Under the pieces are notes generated by a model. The model was given only the letters and a program-made list of their open reading frames with translations. It searched no databases and was not told the origin of the DNA. 64,000 bases of DNA from Flectonema sp. DT1601 (Eukaryota; Euglenozoa; Diplonemea; Diplonemida; Diplonemidae), in NCBI GenBank assembly GCA_964019425.1, contig OZ025863.1, forward strand, positions 441,501 to 505,500, read 5' to 3'. Below are positions 1-11,940 of the stretch, piece by piece; the stretch's first letter is position 1; each line of letters begins with the position of its first letter. A program made the position numbers and the translations under genes.

Positions 1-287
1 TCAACAACTACTTGCGAGTAGAGTACGTGTAACCAGTTTTTACAGAGTCAGCAATGGTGGCTTTACCAACTGATTATTTATATTTCCTTTTATTTTTTTG
101 GAAGCAGAAAACTTGATCATGAAGCTTTGCTCATGGCGTGTTATTTAAGACGCACATGTGATTTCAAAGGAATGTCAGTGAAATAGCAGCCTTGATCGTG
201 ATAAACCTAATGTAACCAAAAAAATAAAAATGAAGGGTAGAATGTATTTTTCGAAGATAACATGTCAATTAGGAACGGTCTCGCATC

Positions 288-323
<36 letters not shown>

Positions 324-1973
324 TCGAAAGAAAAAAAAGTACATTCCTGTACCAAAAGTTACAGGTAGAAAACATATAGAAAGGTGACACGGATGATGAG
401 TTTTTTTTTTATAATAGCATCCCCACTGTGGATTTTTGCCTTATTATTATTAACATCTTTACTCAAAATCCGCCAATGCCGCCAACCTTGTGCAACCTAC
501 TCATGTTTTCTAACTGAATTCTGGATAAGACTACTTTAATTTTATTTTAAAGTGAGTGCTCCGTGTTAGTAGTGTAAGCAAGCTTCATTTTTTTAAAAAA
601 AAAAAAAAAAAAAAAAAGGAATTTATTAATTTTTTTTGACAAGTAGTTTTCCGCTAGTTTTGGTTTTCCCAGACGCTCACTTCTATTTAAAAAAGAGTGT
701 GAGTACATTATAACGTAAAGTATTTACGTCAATAGCAGAGTGTTCACCTATGCTAACATTACTTTTAGTCAACATGTATCATAGCTGACGTTTTTATTTT
801 AGTTAACTTTTTTTTTTTTTTTCATAAATGTAGTTAAGCATTTCAATGCCGCTATGCGATGCTGTGGTCCTCGAATTACCAGATTTGACAATGTCTTCTG
901 GTCGATAAGACAATTTTTTTTTATTTTTTTTTTTATACAAATATTACTTCAGTGAAAGTTCTTTGATATTAATTTTTTTTTTTTTTTTTTTAAATACCTA
1001 AAGAGTTGTTACTGTTTTTACATTGTCAAAAATCCCATGCGAGTATTTTACGTCACTTGCAGAGTGTATACCTACAGTCAACTGTATCTATGAATAATCG
1101 TTATGTTGTTTATGATACAATACATTTGTATTTTATGTACACAATCGAACAGTGAAGCCCTCCTATGCGATGCTGTAGTAGAACATGTGTTTGAAAAACT
1201 GTTCCATTCATTGTTCCGAATTAATAACTTGGAACGAAGTGGAATCAGCTTTTTGTTTTTGTTTTGTTTTTGTTTTGTTTTAACATTTTTTTTAATTATT
1301 TTTTTATAATAAAAAGACATCACGTGTAATTATTCATTGTAGGTTAGGACACTTGTTAGGTGGAATCGACCTTTTGATGTTACGTTGTTAGGGATGTGCT
1401 TCCGTAGTTTTAGCAGCCCCATTTTCATTAAGTGTTTTGTCAAAATTTCTATTTTTTTTTTCCCCGGATTCGTTGTGATATTATTATTATTTTAAAGATT
1501 TTTTTTTTTTTTTTTTCAATTATTTTATTCACTTGACAATTTTGTGTCATGTGATTGGATACTGACTCTCTTCGTTGATTTTTTTTTTTTTTTTTTTTTT
1601 TGTTTAGCTGTTTTCCCCCCTCCCCATGCTGATTCACGTCTAATTTTGTTACGTGTTAGCCTTGATTTATTTATCCAAGTCCCTTCTGTTGTCACAGCAA
1701 GTTAGTTAGTTTAGCTCACCGGCATTTCCCTTTGGAAGGTACCTGTTGCAGTTACTGTTGGGGGCAGTTGTTACTTGTTTTCTTTGAACAGTTTTTGTAT
1801 AAACTCGTTTTTTGTGTGTTTTTTATGACCACATCAGAACTTCACAAAAAAAGTGTGAAAAAAAATATATATTTATTTTTTTCTTTTTAAACTTTTCCTC
1901 TCTCATTAATTCCGATTGAAATTTTTTTCAAAGGATGACTGTTTCCTTATATTTTTTGTTTTGTTTTTGCACC
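1..1973. other. Gene-poor, homopolymer-rich region
   Basis: I see no convincing gene here. The stretch is dominated by poly(T) and poly(A) runs of 10-25 bases. Two blocks (about 700-900 and 1030-1190) look like a diverged direct duplication: both hold a TATTTACGTCA-like piece, GCAGAGTGT, and later CTATGCGATGCTGT. Short open frames on both strands are low-complexity and do not look coding. Confidence 0.5.
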
Positions 1974-2095
1974 GACGAAGTCGGAGAAGAAACTATTCAG
2001 ATTAAGAGCCGTTATTTATTATGTCATGTTATCTATTTCCCTGTGCGCCAGTAAAACTAGCTGCGATCAACAAAATATAAGGCTTATCTGAATGG
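1974..2095 (+). repeat. Short inverted-end element, copy 1 (MITE-like)
   Basis: This ~122-bp block matches 45613-45735 in reverse complement, beginning with the shared core GTCGGAGAAGAAACTATTCA (one mismatch just before it). Its two ends are themselves imperfect inverted repeats: ACTATTCAGATTAAGAGCC near 1990 pairs with GGCTTATCTGAATGGT near 2080. Two copies with hairpin-forming ends suggest a miniature inverted-repeat element or a structured small RNA; two copies cannot decide between these. Confidence 0.5.
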
Positions 2096-2453
2096 TTTTC
2101 ACTTATTTGAGAACAAAAAAGTAGGTTTAAAATGTCTTTTCTTAAAACGATTTTTTTAATTTAATTTTTTTTTTTAAAAAGAAGAAAAAAGGAAAGACTA
2201 CTTTATTTAAATTTACTCTGTTCTGAACTCACTTGTGTACTTCGTTTGACTTCTCGTCACTGAAGGAATTTTTTTTTTTTTTTTTTTTTTTTCCGACCCC
2301 TTGTTTATTCACCATCGTAGTGAATAATGCAATACATTGTTGCCTTACCATGTCTCACTTTTCCCTCCAAAGTAATATTCCCACCTATGTCTTACTTCCT
2401 CAATACTCTTTTTGAATCCGTAGTATAGTCTGATGTAAACACGATCACCTTAT

Positions 2454-2535
2454 GGCTACGGATTGGGTCCTCTGTTGCTGTGAGTTACCCTCGTTGAGCA
2501 CTCATGATATACAGTAACGTTTTGATTATATAACT
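2454..2535 (+). repeat. Dispersed repeat B, copy 1
   Basis: This ~80-bp block closely matches 15188-15265 and, over its second half, 6474-6527. The shared core runs from CTGTGAGTTACC through CACTCATGATATACAGTAACG to TATATAACT. The core can fold as a small hairpin because ACTGT and GAGT pair with ACTC and ACAGT. No coding potential is seen. Confidence 0.55.
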
Positions 2536-2712
2536 AAAATAAAACAGATCTTTCCTACAATAGCAGGCTTTCGATGGGTTTTTGAGAGTTTTAAACTTTT
2601 TTTTTTTTTTTTTTATATTCAAGTTGTGATTTGAATACTCTTGATAGGATTACTTCATGAGAATTATGCTTTTTTTCCTCTTTTTTTTTTTTTTTATTTC
2701 TTTTTTTTAAAA

Positions 2713-4675
2713 ATATCAGTCAAAATTTTATTTCCTTATCAAAAATAGGCAAAAACGGAAAAGTGGACCACAAAATTGCTGTGAGGAGTAAATGTGCCGA
2801 CCAAAGCTGCATTTAAATGCGCGGAAACATGTGATCCTGCCCGACTAATAATCGGAATTCCTAAATCTGAAGAGCATCCTTCAAACTCACAACCGAGATT
2901 TCGCAGTTTCCTCTTTTCGGTCAACCATGGATGAGTCTCTCACCTGGAAATAAATCGAAGTGCTTATTCGCGTAGATGGGGGTCAGCCCGATTAAATAAA
3001 AAAAAAATCGAGCAAAAATATCATAAAACTGATTCTTGTACAGTGGGGTAGCCGTCAGCTTACTACAGTATTTTTTAACCACCTTTCCACACTTATTTTT
3101 GGACACTTTTGACACACTACTTTTCTGACCTTATTCTTTGGAATTATGATGAGCTATCGGAGGTGTCATCAGAACTGTCGTCGTCATCGTCGTCATCAAA
3201 GCTGGTGCCTGAACTACCGCTACTACTGCTACCACTACCACTACTACTATCCAAGTCTGGAGGCCGCGATGCAGCCACTGTAAAAACTCCGGCTCCCTGT
3301 AACTCGCACAGCTCGTGGTCTGCTCTGATGCAGTGCGCACAGAAACACGATAGAGCACGATATCCCATTGTGTATTGCTGAATCTCATTCTGATAGCCGT
3401 TCGCGAGAGAGCGGAAGGAGAAGAAGTTGCTCCGATGCCGGGTAGGGTCATGCTGCCGTAGCGAGGGGAGATATCAACTAGGTCAGGTAAGAAGTTAAAC
3501 ACTCGTGAGCAAACAACATGCGTCGAAGCAGCGAGTTTCATTCTCTTGCTCGCAACTTCATACAGTGATCTTGCGTCAACTATTTCTCCTTGCATCTCGT
3601 ATTGTTTGGCGGAGCGCGATGTCAAGAGCAAACTTCTTCAGTTGATAACCCTCGGAATCCCATGGGCCTTTGCCATGCCCAGTTGGAAAGCAATCCCAGG
3701 TAATATCCCTGTTTGCTGCTGCCATCCACCCCAGCATAAATTTCGCCTTGAAGTGATTCGCCCCATCACTAAAGATGTGATAAGCGTCAAATGTGTCATC
3801 CAGATTGAGCAGCAGGTGCGACAGGGCTTTACAGACTGCAGGGAACGTCTGTGTGAGGTTATCAGAAATATAATAATGGGTGGTATAGCGTACCATCCAA
3901 TCCTCGTCTGCAGGCTTCTTCTTCTCAATAGCGACCCTTTCCCCAACGAGACAAACGAGGATGAACGTCTTCTTCTTCTGGTAGTTGTCCTGCTGGAGCT
4001 GTTCAAGAGGGGTATGCACGGATTTCGCAGAATAATTAATAAAGATTATACAATGTCTAGGAGGGAGGTTCTCCAGCAGCTGCCTCGGGCAGTTTCACTA
4101 CATTGGTTGGCGAACCGGTGTTTCGTGTATATCAGAACCTCCTTCTTGAAGTCAATAATGAATCCGCTGAGTGGGAGTGTTTTCTCAACTGATTTCAGAA
4201 GCTTGACTTTCCCTTCAGTGACGTTCTTAAACTCCATGAAGGATACCTCCTTACGTAGCTGTGGAGCTGATAGGTTACTTGGGAATAAGCATCGTTGCAT
4301 ATTTCTGTTGCAGTGAGGTAATTTTAGTACCCGATATCCCCAGTCAAAAGCTGGCGGCTGCCCACACACACGTACTGACCCCCGAAAGCCCGACCGAGGG
4401 GTAGAATTTTATGATTTTTTCCCGCTGATTCCGATCCCGATTTCGGATCAACTTCTTTTCATCCTGAATTTTAAAAAATCGGGTGAATCGTCGAAAAATG
4501 TGAAACAGCACACAAGTTACCAGTGTACGAGGACCGGGAATTGCGTATTTTAATAGATCGGAAAGAAATAAATAAAATCCAAAAAAAATCAAGAGAAAAT
4601 CTTATAGTTTCACCAAACATACAGTGGGGGGAAAAACAGTGTTTTTTGGTAAGGAAATAAAATTTTGACTGATAT
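2713..4675 (-). mobile_element. DNA transposon 1 with ~32-bp terminal inverted repeats, decayed
   Basis: The left end starts TCAGTCAAAATTTTATTTCC after a TA, and the right end is its reverse complement followed by TA, giving ~32-bp terminal inverted repeats with one mismatch and a probable TA target duplication. Minus-strand frames at 4369-4046, 4019-3576 and 3368-3144 hold successive pieces of one protein. The first has KNVTEGKVKLLKSVEK and KHRFANQ; the second has HIFSDGANHFKAKFM and CFPTGHGKGPWDSEG, which look like the core of a DDE-type transposase; the third is Cys-rich with an Asp/Ser-rich tail. The frame changes at least twice, so the copy is either decayed or contains introns I cannot place. 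I cannot assign it to a named superfamily. Confidence 0.7.
3576..4019 (-). pseudogene. Transposase core fragment of DNA transposon 1
   Basis: This 147-residue minus-strand frame carries HIFSDGANHFKAKFM, followed about 20 residues later by CFPTGHGKGPWDSEG. An Asp in an FSDG context followed by an HGKG..D motif is what I would expect of a family of DDE transposases found in animal and protist genomes; this is recognised by pattern only. The frame joins neither the N-terminal piece (4369-4046) nor the C-terminal piece (3368-3144) directly. Confidence 0.55.
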
Positions 4676-4730
4676 ATAAAAAAAAAAGAGAATTTTTGTG
4701 TCGAATGAATGTTAATTAATCATATGCGGG

Positions 4731-4780
4731 CTACCCAGACCCCTCGTAGTCATCAGTTTGTATTTTGCTAACTAAACTAT
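4731..4780 (+). repeat. Dispersed repeat A, copy 1
   Basis: The ~50-bp block from CTACCC to CTAACTAAACTATG matches 15039-15090 at roughly nine bases in ten, including CTCGTAGTCATCAG and TTGTATTTTGCTAACTA. It lies just right of DNA transposon 1, while repeat B lies just left of it; the two repeats are also neighbours at 15 kb. Confidence 0.5.
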
Positions 4781-5352
4781 GTTGTGGCGCGCCAATAAAT
4801 CAGCCTTTCCGACTGAAATTGAAAAAAAAAAAAAAACTCTACTTTTCCCATCTATGGTCATTATTAAATACAACAAATAATTAGTTTGGTGCAGTATGTG
4901 CTGATACTAACAAAATAATCCCCCCCTCGGGTGTAGGTTCTTCCTTCTGCAGCAGTATTTGGGGACCCTCAGAAGAGCCACCCGGTACTCTTTGAGTGTC
5001 TGCCTAACCGATACTCGTTTAAGTGGATAGCAACACTTTTTTTCAAAGGAAGGATCAACTTGTGTTGAGCTGGTATTTATTAGCTCCACGTGACTGTTGC
5101 TTTTAAATTCTGAGTTTGTTATTTTATTTATTATAAAAACTCTAATTTTGGCTAAACCTGAATCAGTCATTACTGATTATGGACCGACGAAGCTCTTTGG
5201 AAGATAAACACTACAAGGGGGATATATATATATTTTTTTTATTCCCTTCGTTTTTTTTTTTTTTTTTTTTTTCGTTTCCCCTTTTTATGATATATTCGTG
5301 CTTGCATTTTCGAAATTGCTATTTTACCCATAAAAAAAAGTTTCGGTGTGTC

Positions 5353-5387
<35 letters not shown>

Positions 5388-6374
5388 TAGAGTGACACTA
5401 AAAAAATAAAAATAAATAACTACAATCTAACTTAAGTGTCTATTAAGTTTTAGTTTTCTATTGGGAAAACAATTTGTAGTGTTCTGCGTCTCTTATCGTC
5501 TGTGAGAGTCTCATAGCGATATAACTGTTGTTACCCTGTGAGCTTTTCCTGACTTTTGGCTTCCTAGGCTTTGTAACTAAATAAATAAATAAGTAGTGTC
5601 CTACCAGTTGTACGGGTTGCTTGAAATACCTTCATACCGACTGCGTTAGATAAAAAAAAAAATAACGTGAGATTGGTACATGTGTGATTCTCTTTGTGTG
5701 ATAAGGTTCTCTTCTTTTGGTAGATTTCATAACCTCCTAAAAAGAAGTTCACTGTTTTTTAGTTTTTTTTTTTTTTTTTTCATATAACTTTATTATTATT
5801 TTTTGATAAAATATGGCTACTGTGGGAGTTGATCGTCGTCAGCTCAATACAAATTAACTCGCAACCAACTTCTTTCAAAAGTAATCGATGAAAGGACAAA
5901 AACAAAACAACTAAAAGAGTAAGGCATCGGGAAAGAGTATTGCTGTAGTCCTTTTTTTTTTTTTTTTTTTTTATTCTAAACGTGATTTCTTTTTTCTTTG
6001 ATTAACAACTACAAAATATTCTTTTTTGTTGATATCTAAAAGTTGTTTATACTGTTTTTTTTTTATTACAAAAGTTTCATCCCTTTTTTTCTTGTCAAAA
6101 CTGGTCTTCATCGGATTTTGCTCAAACCAAAAAAAGATGACTTCACCACTCATTAGTTGCGCTATTACATACTTGTTGTTAAGGTAAATGTAGCATTCTA
6201 AATGGAAGGGTCTTGTTGTCGGTTGCTGTACTTGGCAATAGTAGAGAATACATAAACTGGGCAAGCTGGGTTTTAATTCTACTTCAAGGGAAGAAATCAG
6301 AATTTCACACAAAAAAAAAAAAAAAAAACACAAAACGAACCAGACATCAAAAAGTTGAATGAACCTGTTTTAAT

Positions 6375-6410
<36 letters not shown>

Positions 6411-6473
6411 AAACTAACTACGTCCTTAACACCGTATGACTTTATTGATATAAGTCTTTGAGTATTATTAGCA

Positions 6474-6527
6474 TACTGTGAGTTACCTAGCACTCATAAT
6501 ATACAGTAACGTTGGATTAAATAACTA
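6474..6527 (+). repeat. Dispersed repeat B, copy 2 (partial)
   Basis: It shares ACTGTGAGTTACCT, CACTCATAATATACAGTAACG and AAATAACTAA with the copies at 2454 and 15188, but lacks their left part. The same small hairpin can form. Confidence 0.5.
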
Positions 6528-6610
6528 ACTAGCATTGCCTATTTATTACTCATATACGGTCATTAATGATGCCATCAAAAAAAAAACAATAAAACAAATT
6601 GAGAGTTAGT

Positions 6611-6631
6611 ACCCCCCCCCAGCGGGGGGGG
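6611..6631. other. C-run/G-run hairpin
   Basis: Nine C, then AGC, then eight G, flanked by A and T, make a near-perfect GC-only inverted repeat in otherwise AT-rich DNA. It could form a very stable hairpin or a G-quadruplex-prone strand. No gene adjoins it. Confidence 0.6.
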
Positions 6632-6748
6632 TTCTAAAAAAAAAAAAAAAACCCTTCTCCATAGATCTTTCGTTACCGATAACTGTTTTTCAAAGGTTTT
6701 ATTTTTTGTTCTTTCCTTTTATGTTGATGCAAACAGATTCTTCCTTCA

Positions 6749-6781
<33 letters not shown>

Positions 6782-7063
6782 ACAAAACAAAACAAAACAA
6801 AACAAACAAAAGGCAGGTACCGTACAATTGATGAGAATTCTTGCCTTTGATGAAACTAACAAAATGCTTGTTAACAAAGTAAAAATAATTGGTAATCCTA
6901 TTCAAAGTCTCAGTTTGACAAGGCAGCAATTTCATTACGGAATGCTGGTCCTGTTATTTATTCTGATGTATCAAATCTGATTTATAAGTGACATGAAGTG
7001 AATAATTCTTAAATTCTAAAAAAATCCAGAGAAAAAAAAACAACAACAACAACAACAACACAT

Positions 7064-8074
7064 ATGAACGCCTTTTGGAAAACAGTCGGACTGGAAGGAG
7101 TAATGTCCCGCGAGAGGAGTGTGAAATGTGAATTTGAAGAGCTCGGTTACGGAGATGCCTTTGAAATGTTCTCCGTGGTAGAGAGGTTAGAAGAAGCTCT
7201 TCGTCTTGCTAGAAGAGATCATAAGTTTATATTCTGTGTTACGGTATCACCTGGTCACGAAGATCATGAACTCTTCATGCGACAACTATGCAGTGAGAGT
7301 GTGATTGATATCGCATCCAAAGAGTACATTACTTTAGTCTTAAGTACCAGAAACTTTAAAGGAATCATGCATGGCTGGTCATTTGGAGTTAACACATACC
7401 CTCACATGTGTATAATCTACGCGCAAACATTAACAAAGTGGACTCTACTTTCTCAAATGGATTCTCCAAGAAGTGGCGCAGTGATGTCTAATTGCCTCAT
7501 TCAGTGTCAAGAAACTGCCGGTTCGCTCCTCGTAAGTCAACGTGCAGACACGCAGGAATCCGAAGCAAGGAGGAGGTTACAAGAAGAACAAGACTCAGCC
7601 TTACGAGAGGCTGAGCGCATTGATGCCGAGAATGCCGAGCGTAGAATAAGAGAAGAGAAAGAAGATGCTGAGCGTAAAGAACGAGAAGAGAGAGAGGCTC
7701 GTGAATTTCAAGAAGCTGAAGAAAAACGAATGGCTTTAGAGAAACAACTAGCAGAAGATGAAGCAGACAAACTCTATCGTCTCAAGGAGGAAAAAGCCGC
7801 CGCACTCGGAACAGAACCTGACCCCTCGGAACCGAACCTCTCAAAACTTCGCGTTCAGCTGTTTGATGGGAGTTGTGTTGAAAGACGGTTTCGTCAGACT
7901 GACACCATTGAAATGGTTGAGAACTTCATCTACACACTTCCATCATTTGATAAAAGTTATAAAAAGTTTACCGTGTCGACAACACTTCCTGTAAAGGTTC
8001 TATCGTCAAATTCTACACTCAAAGAGGAACAACTATACCCCCGAGCTGTTGTTGTAGCGAAGGAAGAACTCTGA
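7064..8074 (+). CDS. UAS-UBX domain protein (FAF2/UBXD8-like)
   Basis: A 336-residue single-exon protein. Residues about 15-155 resemble the thioredoxin-like UAS domain (SVKCEFEELGYGDAFEMF, then EYITLVLSTRNFKG and HGWSFGVNTYPHMCII). Residues about 165-250 form a highly charged coiled coil. Residues about 255-336 are a UBX domain (LRVQLFDGSCVERRF to the end). UBX proteins of this build recruit p97/VCP to ubiquitinated clients, often in ER-associated degradation. It is shorter than animal FAF2 and lacks an obvious N-terminal UBA domain and membrane hairpin. The p97-contacting Phe-Pro-Arg turn is replaced by Leu-Pro-Val (TTLPVKVL), which would be expected to weaken p97 binding. The ATG follows a (CAA)n leader. 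Confidence 0.75.
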   Translation: MNAFWKTVGLEGVMSRERSVKCEFEELGYGDAFEMFSVVERLEEALRLARRDHKFIFCVTVSPGHEDHELFMRQLCSESVIDIASKEYITLVLSTRNFKGIMHGWSFGVNTYPHMCIIYAQTLTKWTLLSQMDSPRSGAVMSNCLIQCQETAGSLLVSQRADTQESEARRRLQEEQDSALREAERIDAENAERRIREEKEDAERKEREEREAREFQEAEEKRMALEKQLAEDEADKLYRLKEEKAAALGTEPDPSEPNLSKLRVQLFDGSCVERRFRQTDTIEMVENFIYTLPSFDKSYKKFTVSTTLPVKVLSSNSTLKEEQLYPRAVVVAKEEL

Positions 8075-8596
8075 ACTCTAAGCGAGTGATCTGAAGAACA
8101 CACAACGCCCGCTGTACCGTAACAACAGTTACTCTAAACTGCTCTGTTAGATGGTAATGAGTAAATAAAAACACATGAGATATGTATAATTGGGTGCTTG
8201 CCATCCCAGCAAAACTTCTAAAAAAACCAATAAGAAGTGACAACTACTAATTTGTTTTGTGAGAGAGCCAGAAAAGGGTTACATAAGCTGCCGACACTCT
8301 TCAATACAGAGAGTGTTCGGAATAAAAAAAAAAAAAAGAAAAAATAAAATAAAATAAACCTTTTGATAGGAAAGCAACCATCTGAACCATTCTACCCTAT
8401 CTATTCAGATGATGAAAAGCAACAATTAAATATGATTTGATGATGTTTTGGTATTATTAGCAAGTGAAAAAAAAACGTGCAGCAATCTGTAAGATGCTGT
8501 GTGTGTGAAGAAGTTTTCTTTTTCTTCTTTCCTCCCTTCATTTGAAATTCTTAACAACGAATTATTACATTCTCTCTCTTTAGATTGTAAAAGATA
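8075..8596. other. Intergenic spacer
   Basis: No gene is seen. It ends in a pyrimidine-rich run, ATTCTCTCTCTTTAG, whose AG lies 13 nt before the fumarylacetoacetase start. This is a good candidate trans-splice or leader-intron acceptor. Confidence 0.5.
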
Positions 8597-10012
8597 ATGA
8601 GCTGCTGGGTTAATTACGACCAGGATACCGATTTTCCGGTTCAAAACATTCCTTTTGGTGTATTTCAGACCAAGAGCGGTGAGAGAAGATGTGCCACAGC
8701 AATCGGTAACTTTGTTGTTGATTTGAAAGAGTTAGCAAACGCTAATGTATTCAGCCCAGAGGTGAATGCTGCCTTTCAAGAGAGTGGATTAAATACTTTT
8801 ATGGGATTAGGAAGAAAGTATTGGAAGGAAACTCGTGAGACTATTCAAAGAATTCTATCACACGATGATAAATCTCTTCAGGGAAATGAAGCATTAAAGG
8901 CGAAGGTTCTCATTGATCAAACAGCTGTAAGAATGATACTACCTTGTCGTATTGGTGACTACACTGACTTCTTCTCATCAAGAGAACATGCAACTAACCT
9001 TGGTAAATTATTTAGACCTGGAGGTGATCCTCTTCTACCTAACTGGTTACATCTCCCAGTTGGATATCACGGTAGGTCGTCTACAATAGTTCCGAGTGGT
9101 ACTCCAATCAAGAGACCTGCTGGTCAACAGCGGCCTGATCCTAACAGTCCACCTGTACACGGACCTTCTACACGTTTAGATATGGAACTGGAAGTTGGTG
9201 CATTTGTTGGAAAGGGGACAAAGTTGGGAGATCGCATCACGATGGAGAACGCTAAGGAACACATCTTTGGTCTCTGCTTGTTTAACGATTGGTCTGCTCG
9301 TGATCTTCAAAAATGGGAGTATGTTCCTCTGGGACCGTTCCTTGGAAAGTCATTCGCATCGACAATCAGTCCTTGGATTGTTACCCTTGACGCTTTAGAA
9401 CCGTTCTCTTGTAAAGGTCCTGCTCAGGTATGGTCATTTTACTGATTTTTGTTTGTATTCATTCTCTCGTGACAGTTACCTTTATTAATTAACAACAACA
9501 CGAACAGGGAGTTTCTGGTGACCCAACGCCACTACCATACCTTCAGCAGAACTTCCCTGGATCCTTTGATATCAAGTTGCAAGCATCAGTCAAGACAAGC
9601 AAGGCTGACAGACCTTTCGTACTTAGTAACACTAATTATAAAGTATGTATTGTTGTGGTTTTATTTCTATTTATTTGCTTCTTGAAAGAAGATACCACTA
9701 CTAAAAAAAAAAACAATACTCACACAGAGCATGTACTGGAGTGTGTTTCAGCAGATTGTTCACCACACTGTTAATGGTTGCCCAGTTAACCCTGGTGACT
9801 TGTTTGCTTCTGGTACAGTAAGTGGAAGTGAACCAGGTTCATTTGGAAGTATGCTTGAGATTGCATGGGCTGGTCAGAAGCCAATTGAAATCGCAGGAGA
9901 GAAGCGTTCAATGTTTCAAGATGGAGACTCTGTTCGTCTCAGTGGATACTGTGAAGGAGAGGGCTACAAAATTGGATTCGGACAGTGCGAGGGAACTGTT
10001 CTACCGAACTAA
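8597..10012 (+). CDS. FAH: Fumarylacetoacetase (3 exons)
   Basis: Catalyses the last step of tyrosine breakdown, fumarylacetoacetate to fumarate plus acetoacetate, in the cytosol. Exons are 8597-9427, 9508-9642 and 9728-10012; introns are 80 and 85 bp (GTATGG...ACAG, GTATGT...ACAG). The spliced product is 416 residues against 419 in human. Metal ligands equivalent to human D126, E199, E201 and D233 are D124, E197, E199 and D231; the catalytic His is H131. GSMLE carries the dyad Glu and LGKSF the active-site Lys. Human Tyr128 is Phe here (DFFSSREH). C-terminal [14 protein letters not shown] is typical of the family. The start lies just downstream of a pyrimidine-rich TTTAG acceptor. Confidence 0.95.
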
Positions 10013-10488
10013 AGATACCAACGTGAGTAGCCCGTTGTGACAGTGCGAGACCAAACTAACGATGTGGGGTAGCTTGTTGTGACAGTGAGTCAACTTTAAA
10101 CGATAGGGTGAGAGAAGGGAAAGGGGGAAAAAAATATGAAAACACAAAAAGTGAACATGCTCAGTGTGGTCGCAGGCTTCGTTTTCCGATCGAATTCAAT
10201 AAAACAAAAAAAAGAAAAAAAAAACAAAAAAAAAAAAAAAAAAAAACAAAGCAAACGTGTTGAAGCCATCCCACGTTCATTTCAACGTAGGCTATTCAAT
10301 GAACAAACGTCCCAGTTTCCTTATGGTAGTTGGTTATGACCATCGCATCGTAGTCGTCTTGATTGATAAAAACGACAGTTTCCTAATATCAATGTTGCTG
10401 TCATCTTTTGTGATTGAAATACTCTTTATTTATTCATTTACAGGTTCATGCTATCGTTTTCCCTTTTTATCCGTCTTCTCCACGGCAA
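10013..10488. other. Intergenic spacer
   Basis: No gene. Two short blocks (about 10028-10042 and 10069-10085) share GTAGC..GTTGTGACAGTG. A long poly(A) tract follows at 10205-10250. ATTCATTTACAG at about 10433-10443 is a splice acceptor 45 nt before the next start. Confidence 0.5.
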
Positions 10489-11940
10489 ATGTCCAAATGG
10501 AAAGCAATTCGACAAATCATAGCACCCGACTGTCCTTTGAGTATAAAAAATTCTGAAATCGGAGCTAACGGACTCTTCTTGAGAAGAGATGTGAGAGAAG
10601 GTGAATGTGTCCTTCGTGTTAGTAGTGAACACTTTATTAATGAACAGAAGTGTGAAGGCGTATTGTTACCAACTGTTGTGAATAATTCCACTGGCAGCAG
10701 CTCATCTGAATCAGATAGTGAAGACGAAGAAATTAACTTAACAATCGAAGACAAATTTTGTTTATATCTAATTGTATGGAAGGGAATTTATGAAACTCAA
10801 AAACAATCTAATTTATATAACCCGACTCTTACTTATATGTCAACACTACCTGAAGAGGTTACGCTTTTGGATCTCGCCACTGATGGTGAGATCAAAATAA
10901 TTCAGAACACCACTCGATTACAACAAATTGAACGTCGTCGGCAGAAGCTCCGATCTGCTTTTCAACGTTTGCAGATTCTGTCTGAAAAAGTTCTATCGGT
11001 TTCTAACAGAGAGTTTGTTTCTGTTAGTCGGTTTTTATGGGCCACAGCGATCACTGAAAGTCGGGCTTTTTCTTATCGCAAATCATGGGTTTTGATCCCA
11101 TTCGCAGACATGTTTAATCACTCAGCTGATGGAATATGTGACTATGGTTCTGATGAGGGAGGTTTTTATTTTAAAGCACCGAGAGACATGTTGGAAGGTT
11201 TGCGGTTCTATCTCTTCATCATTTTCACTAATAACACAAAAAAAAAAAAAAAAAAAAAAAAAACAGGAGAAGAAATATTCCTTAGGTACAATAATTGGAT
11301 GAACTGTTTTGATTTTTCAAAAAGATATGGATTCATCCCAACTGGGGTAGTACCAGGAAGAATGTTTCCAATAAAAGTAGACTCCTCAGACTCACTGAAG
11401 TCTCGAGTCCTACAAACCCATGAATTGGGAACAGACGATGAGTGTTATGTCGAAGACGGAGAACCTTCGGAACCTTTAATCGTATGCTTGAGAATGCTTT
11501 CTGTTAAATTAGATATCAAAATGATGAAAGAAATAATGTCAGGTTATGCAATTTCATTGGAAAATGAACTAGCAGCATACACGAAACTAGTTGAGTTGTT
11601 AAAAAGACAGCTGAGTAGCTACACGACTACGCTATCGGAAGATAGGTGCTCGTTGTTGAGTGTAGAAATGTCGTATTTATCAAAACTCTGTTTAGGAATT
11701 AGAATTGCCGACAAGACAGCCTTAATATCTGCATACTCAACAGCAGTGAAACGCCATCGTGAGATTGCGATGTCGAGTTACTATGGGAATCCACCACCTT
11801 CGATACCTTGTCCAAAACCAAAACCCTCAACTGGATATATAGGAACTACCATTTCACTGATCGATAAAAAGATATCTGATTCACATGAGGATTGCACTGC
11901 ATTCACTTACAGCTCAAAGAAGCTTTCGTCTTCACCCTGA
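10489..11940 (+). CDS. SET-domain protein methyltransferase (SETD3/SETD4/Rubisco-LSMT-like), 2 exons
   Basis: Exons 10489-11197 and 11267-11940; the 69-bp intron (GTTTGC...AACAG) is a multiple of three and open, so an unspliced reading also stays in frame. The spliced product is about 460 residues. The N-terminus has a typical SET entry (IGANGLFLRRDVREGE), an acidic Ser/Asp/Glu insert (SSSESDSEDEE), an inserted helical region, then WVLIPFADMFNHS, the conserved substrate/AdoMet segment. The splice joins DMLEG to EEIFLRYNN, matching the family's G-E-x-x-x-x-Y-N motif. The C-terminal half fits the Rubisco-LSMT substrate-binding helical domain. The target is unknown; relatives methylate Lys or His in actin and other proteins. 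A start 25 codons upstream (10414) is possible but lies before the TTTACAG acceptor. Confidence 0.8.
   Translation: MSKWKAIRQIIAPDCPLSIKNSEIGANGLFLRRDVREGECVLRVSSEHFINEQKCEGVLLPTVVNNSTGSSSSESDSEDEEINLTIEDKFCLYLIVWKGIYETQKQSNLYNPTLTYMSTLPEEVTLLDLATDGEIKIIQNTTRLQQIERRRQKLRSAFQRLQILSEKVLSVSNREFVSVSRFLWATAITESRAFSYRKSWVLIPFADMFNHSADGICDYGSDEGGFYFKAPRDMLEGLRFYLFIIFTNNTKKKKKKKKTGEEIFLRYNNWMNCFDFSKRYGFIPTGVVPGRMFPIKVDSSDSLKSRVLQTHELGTDDECYVEDGEPSEPLIVCLRMLSVKLDIKMMKEIMSGYAISLENELAAYTKLVELLKRQLSSYTTTLSEDRCSLLSVEMSYLSKLCLGIRIADKTALISAYSTAVKRHREIAMSSYYGNPPPSIPCPKPKPSTGYIGTTISLIDKKISDSHEDCTAFTYSSKKLSSSP

Larger units (their letters stand above)
4676..7063. other. Gene-poor spacer with repeats and homopolymers
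   Basis: No gene is supported. The stretch contains repeat A (4731-4780), a weak repeat (4926-5000) resembling 42500-42560, repeat B copy 2 (6474-6527), a C9/G8 hairpin (6611-6631) and many poly(T)/poly(A) runs up to about 32 bases. A (CAA)n leader at about 7040-7061 abuts the next start codon. Confidence 0.5.
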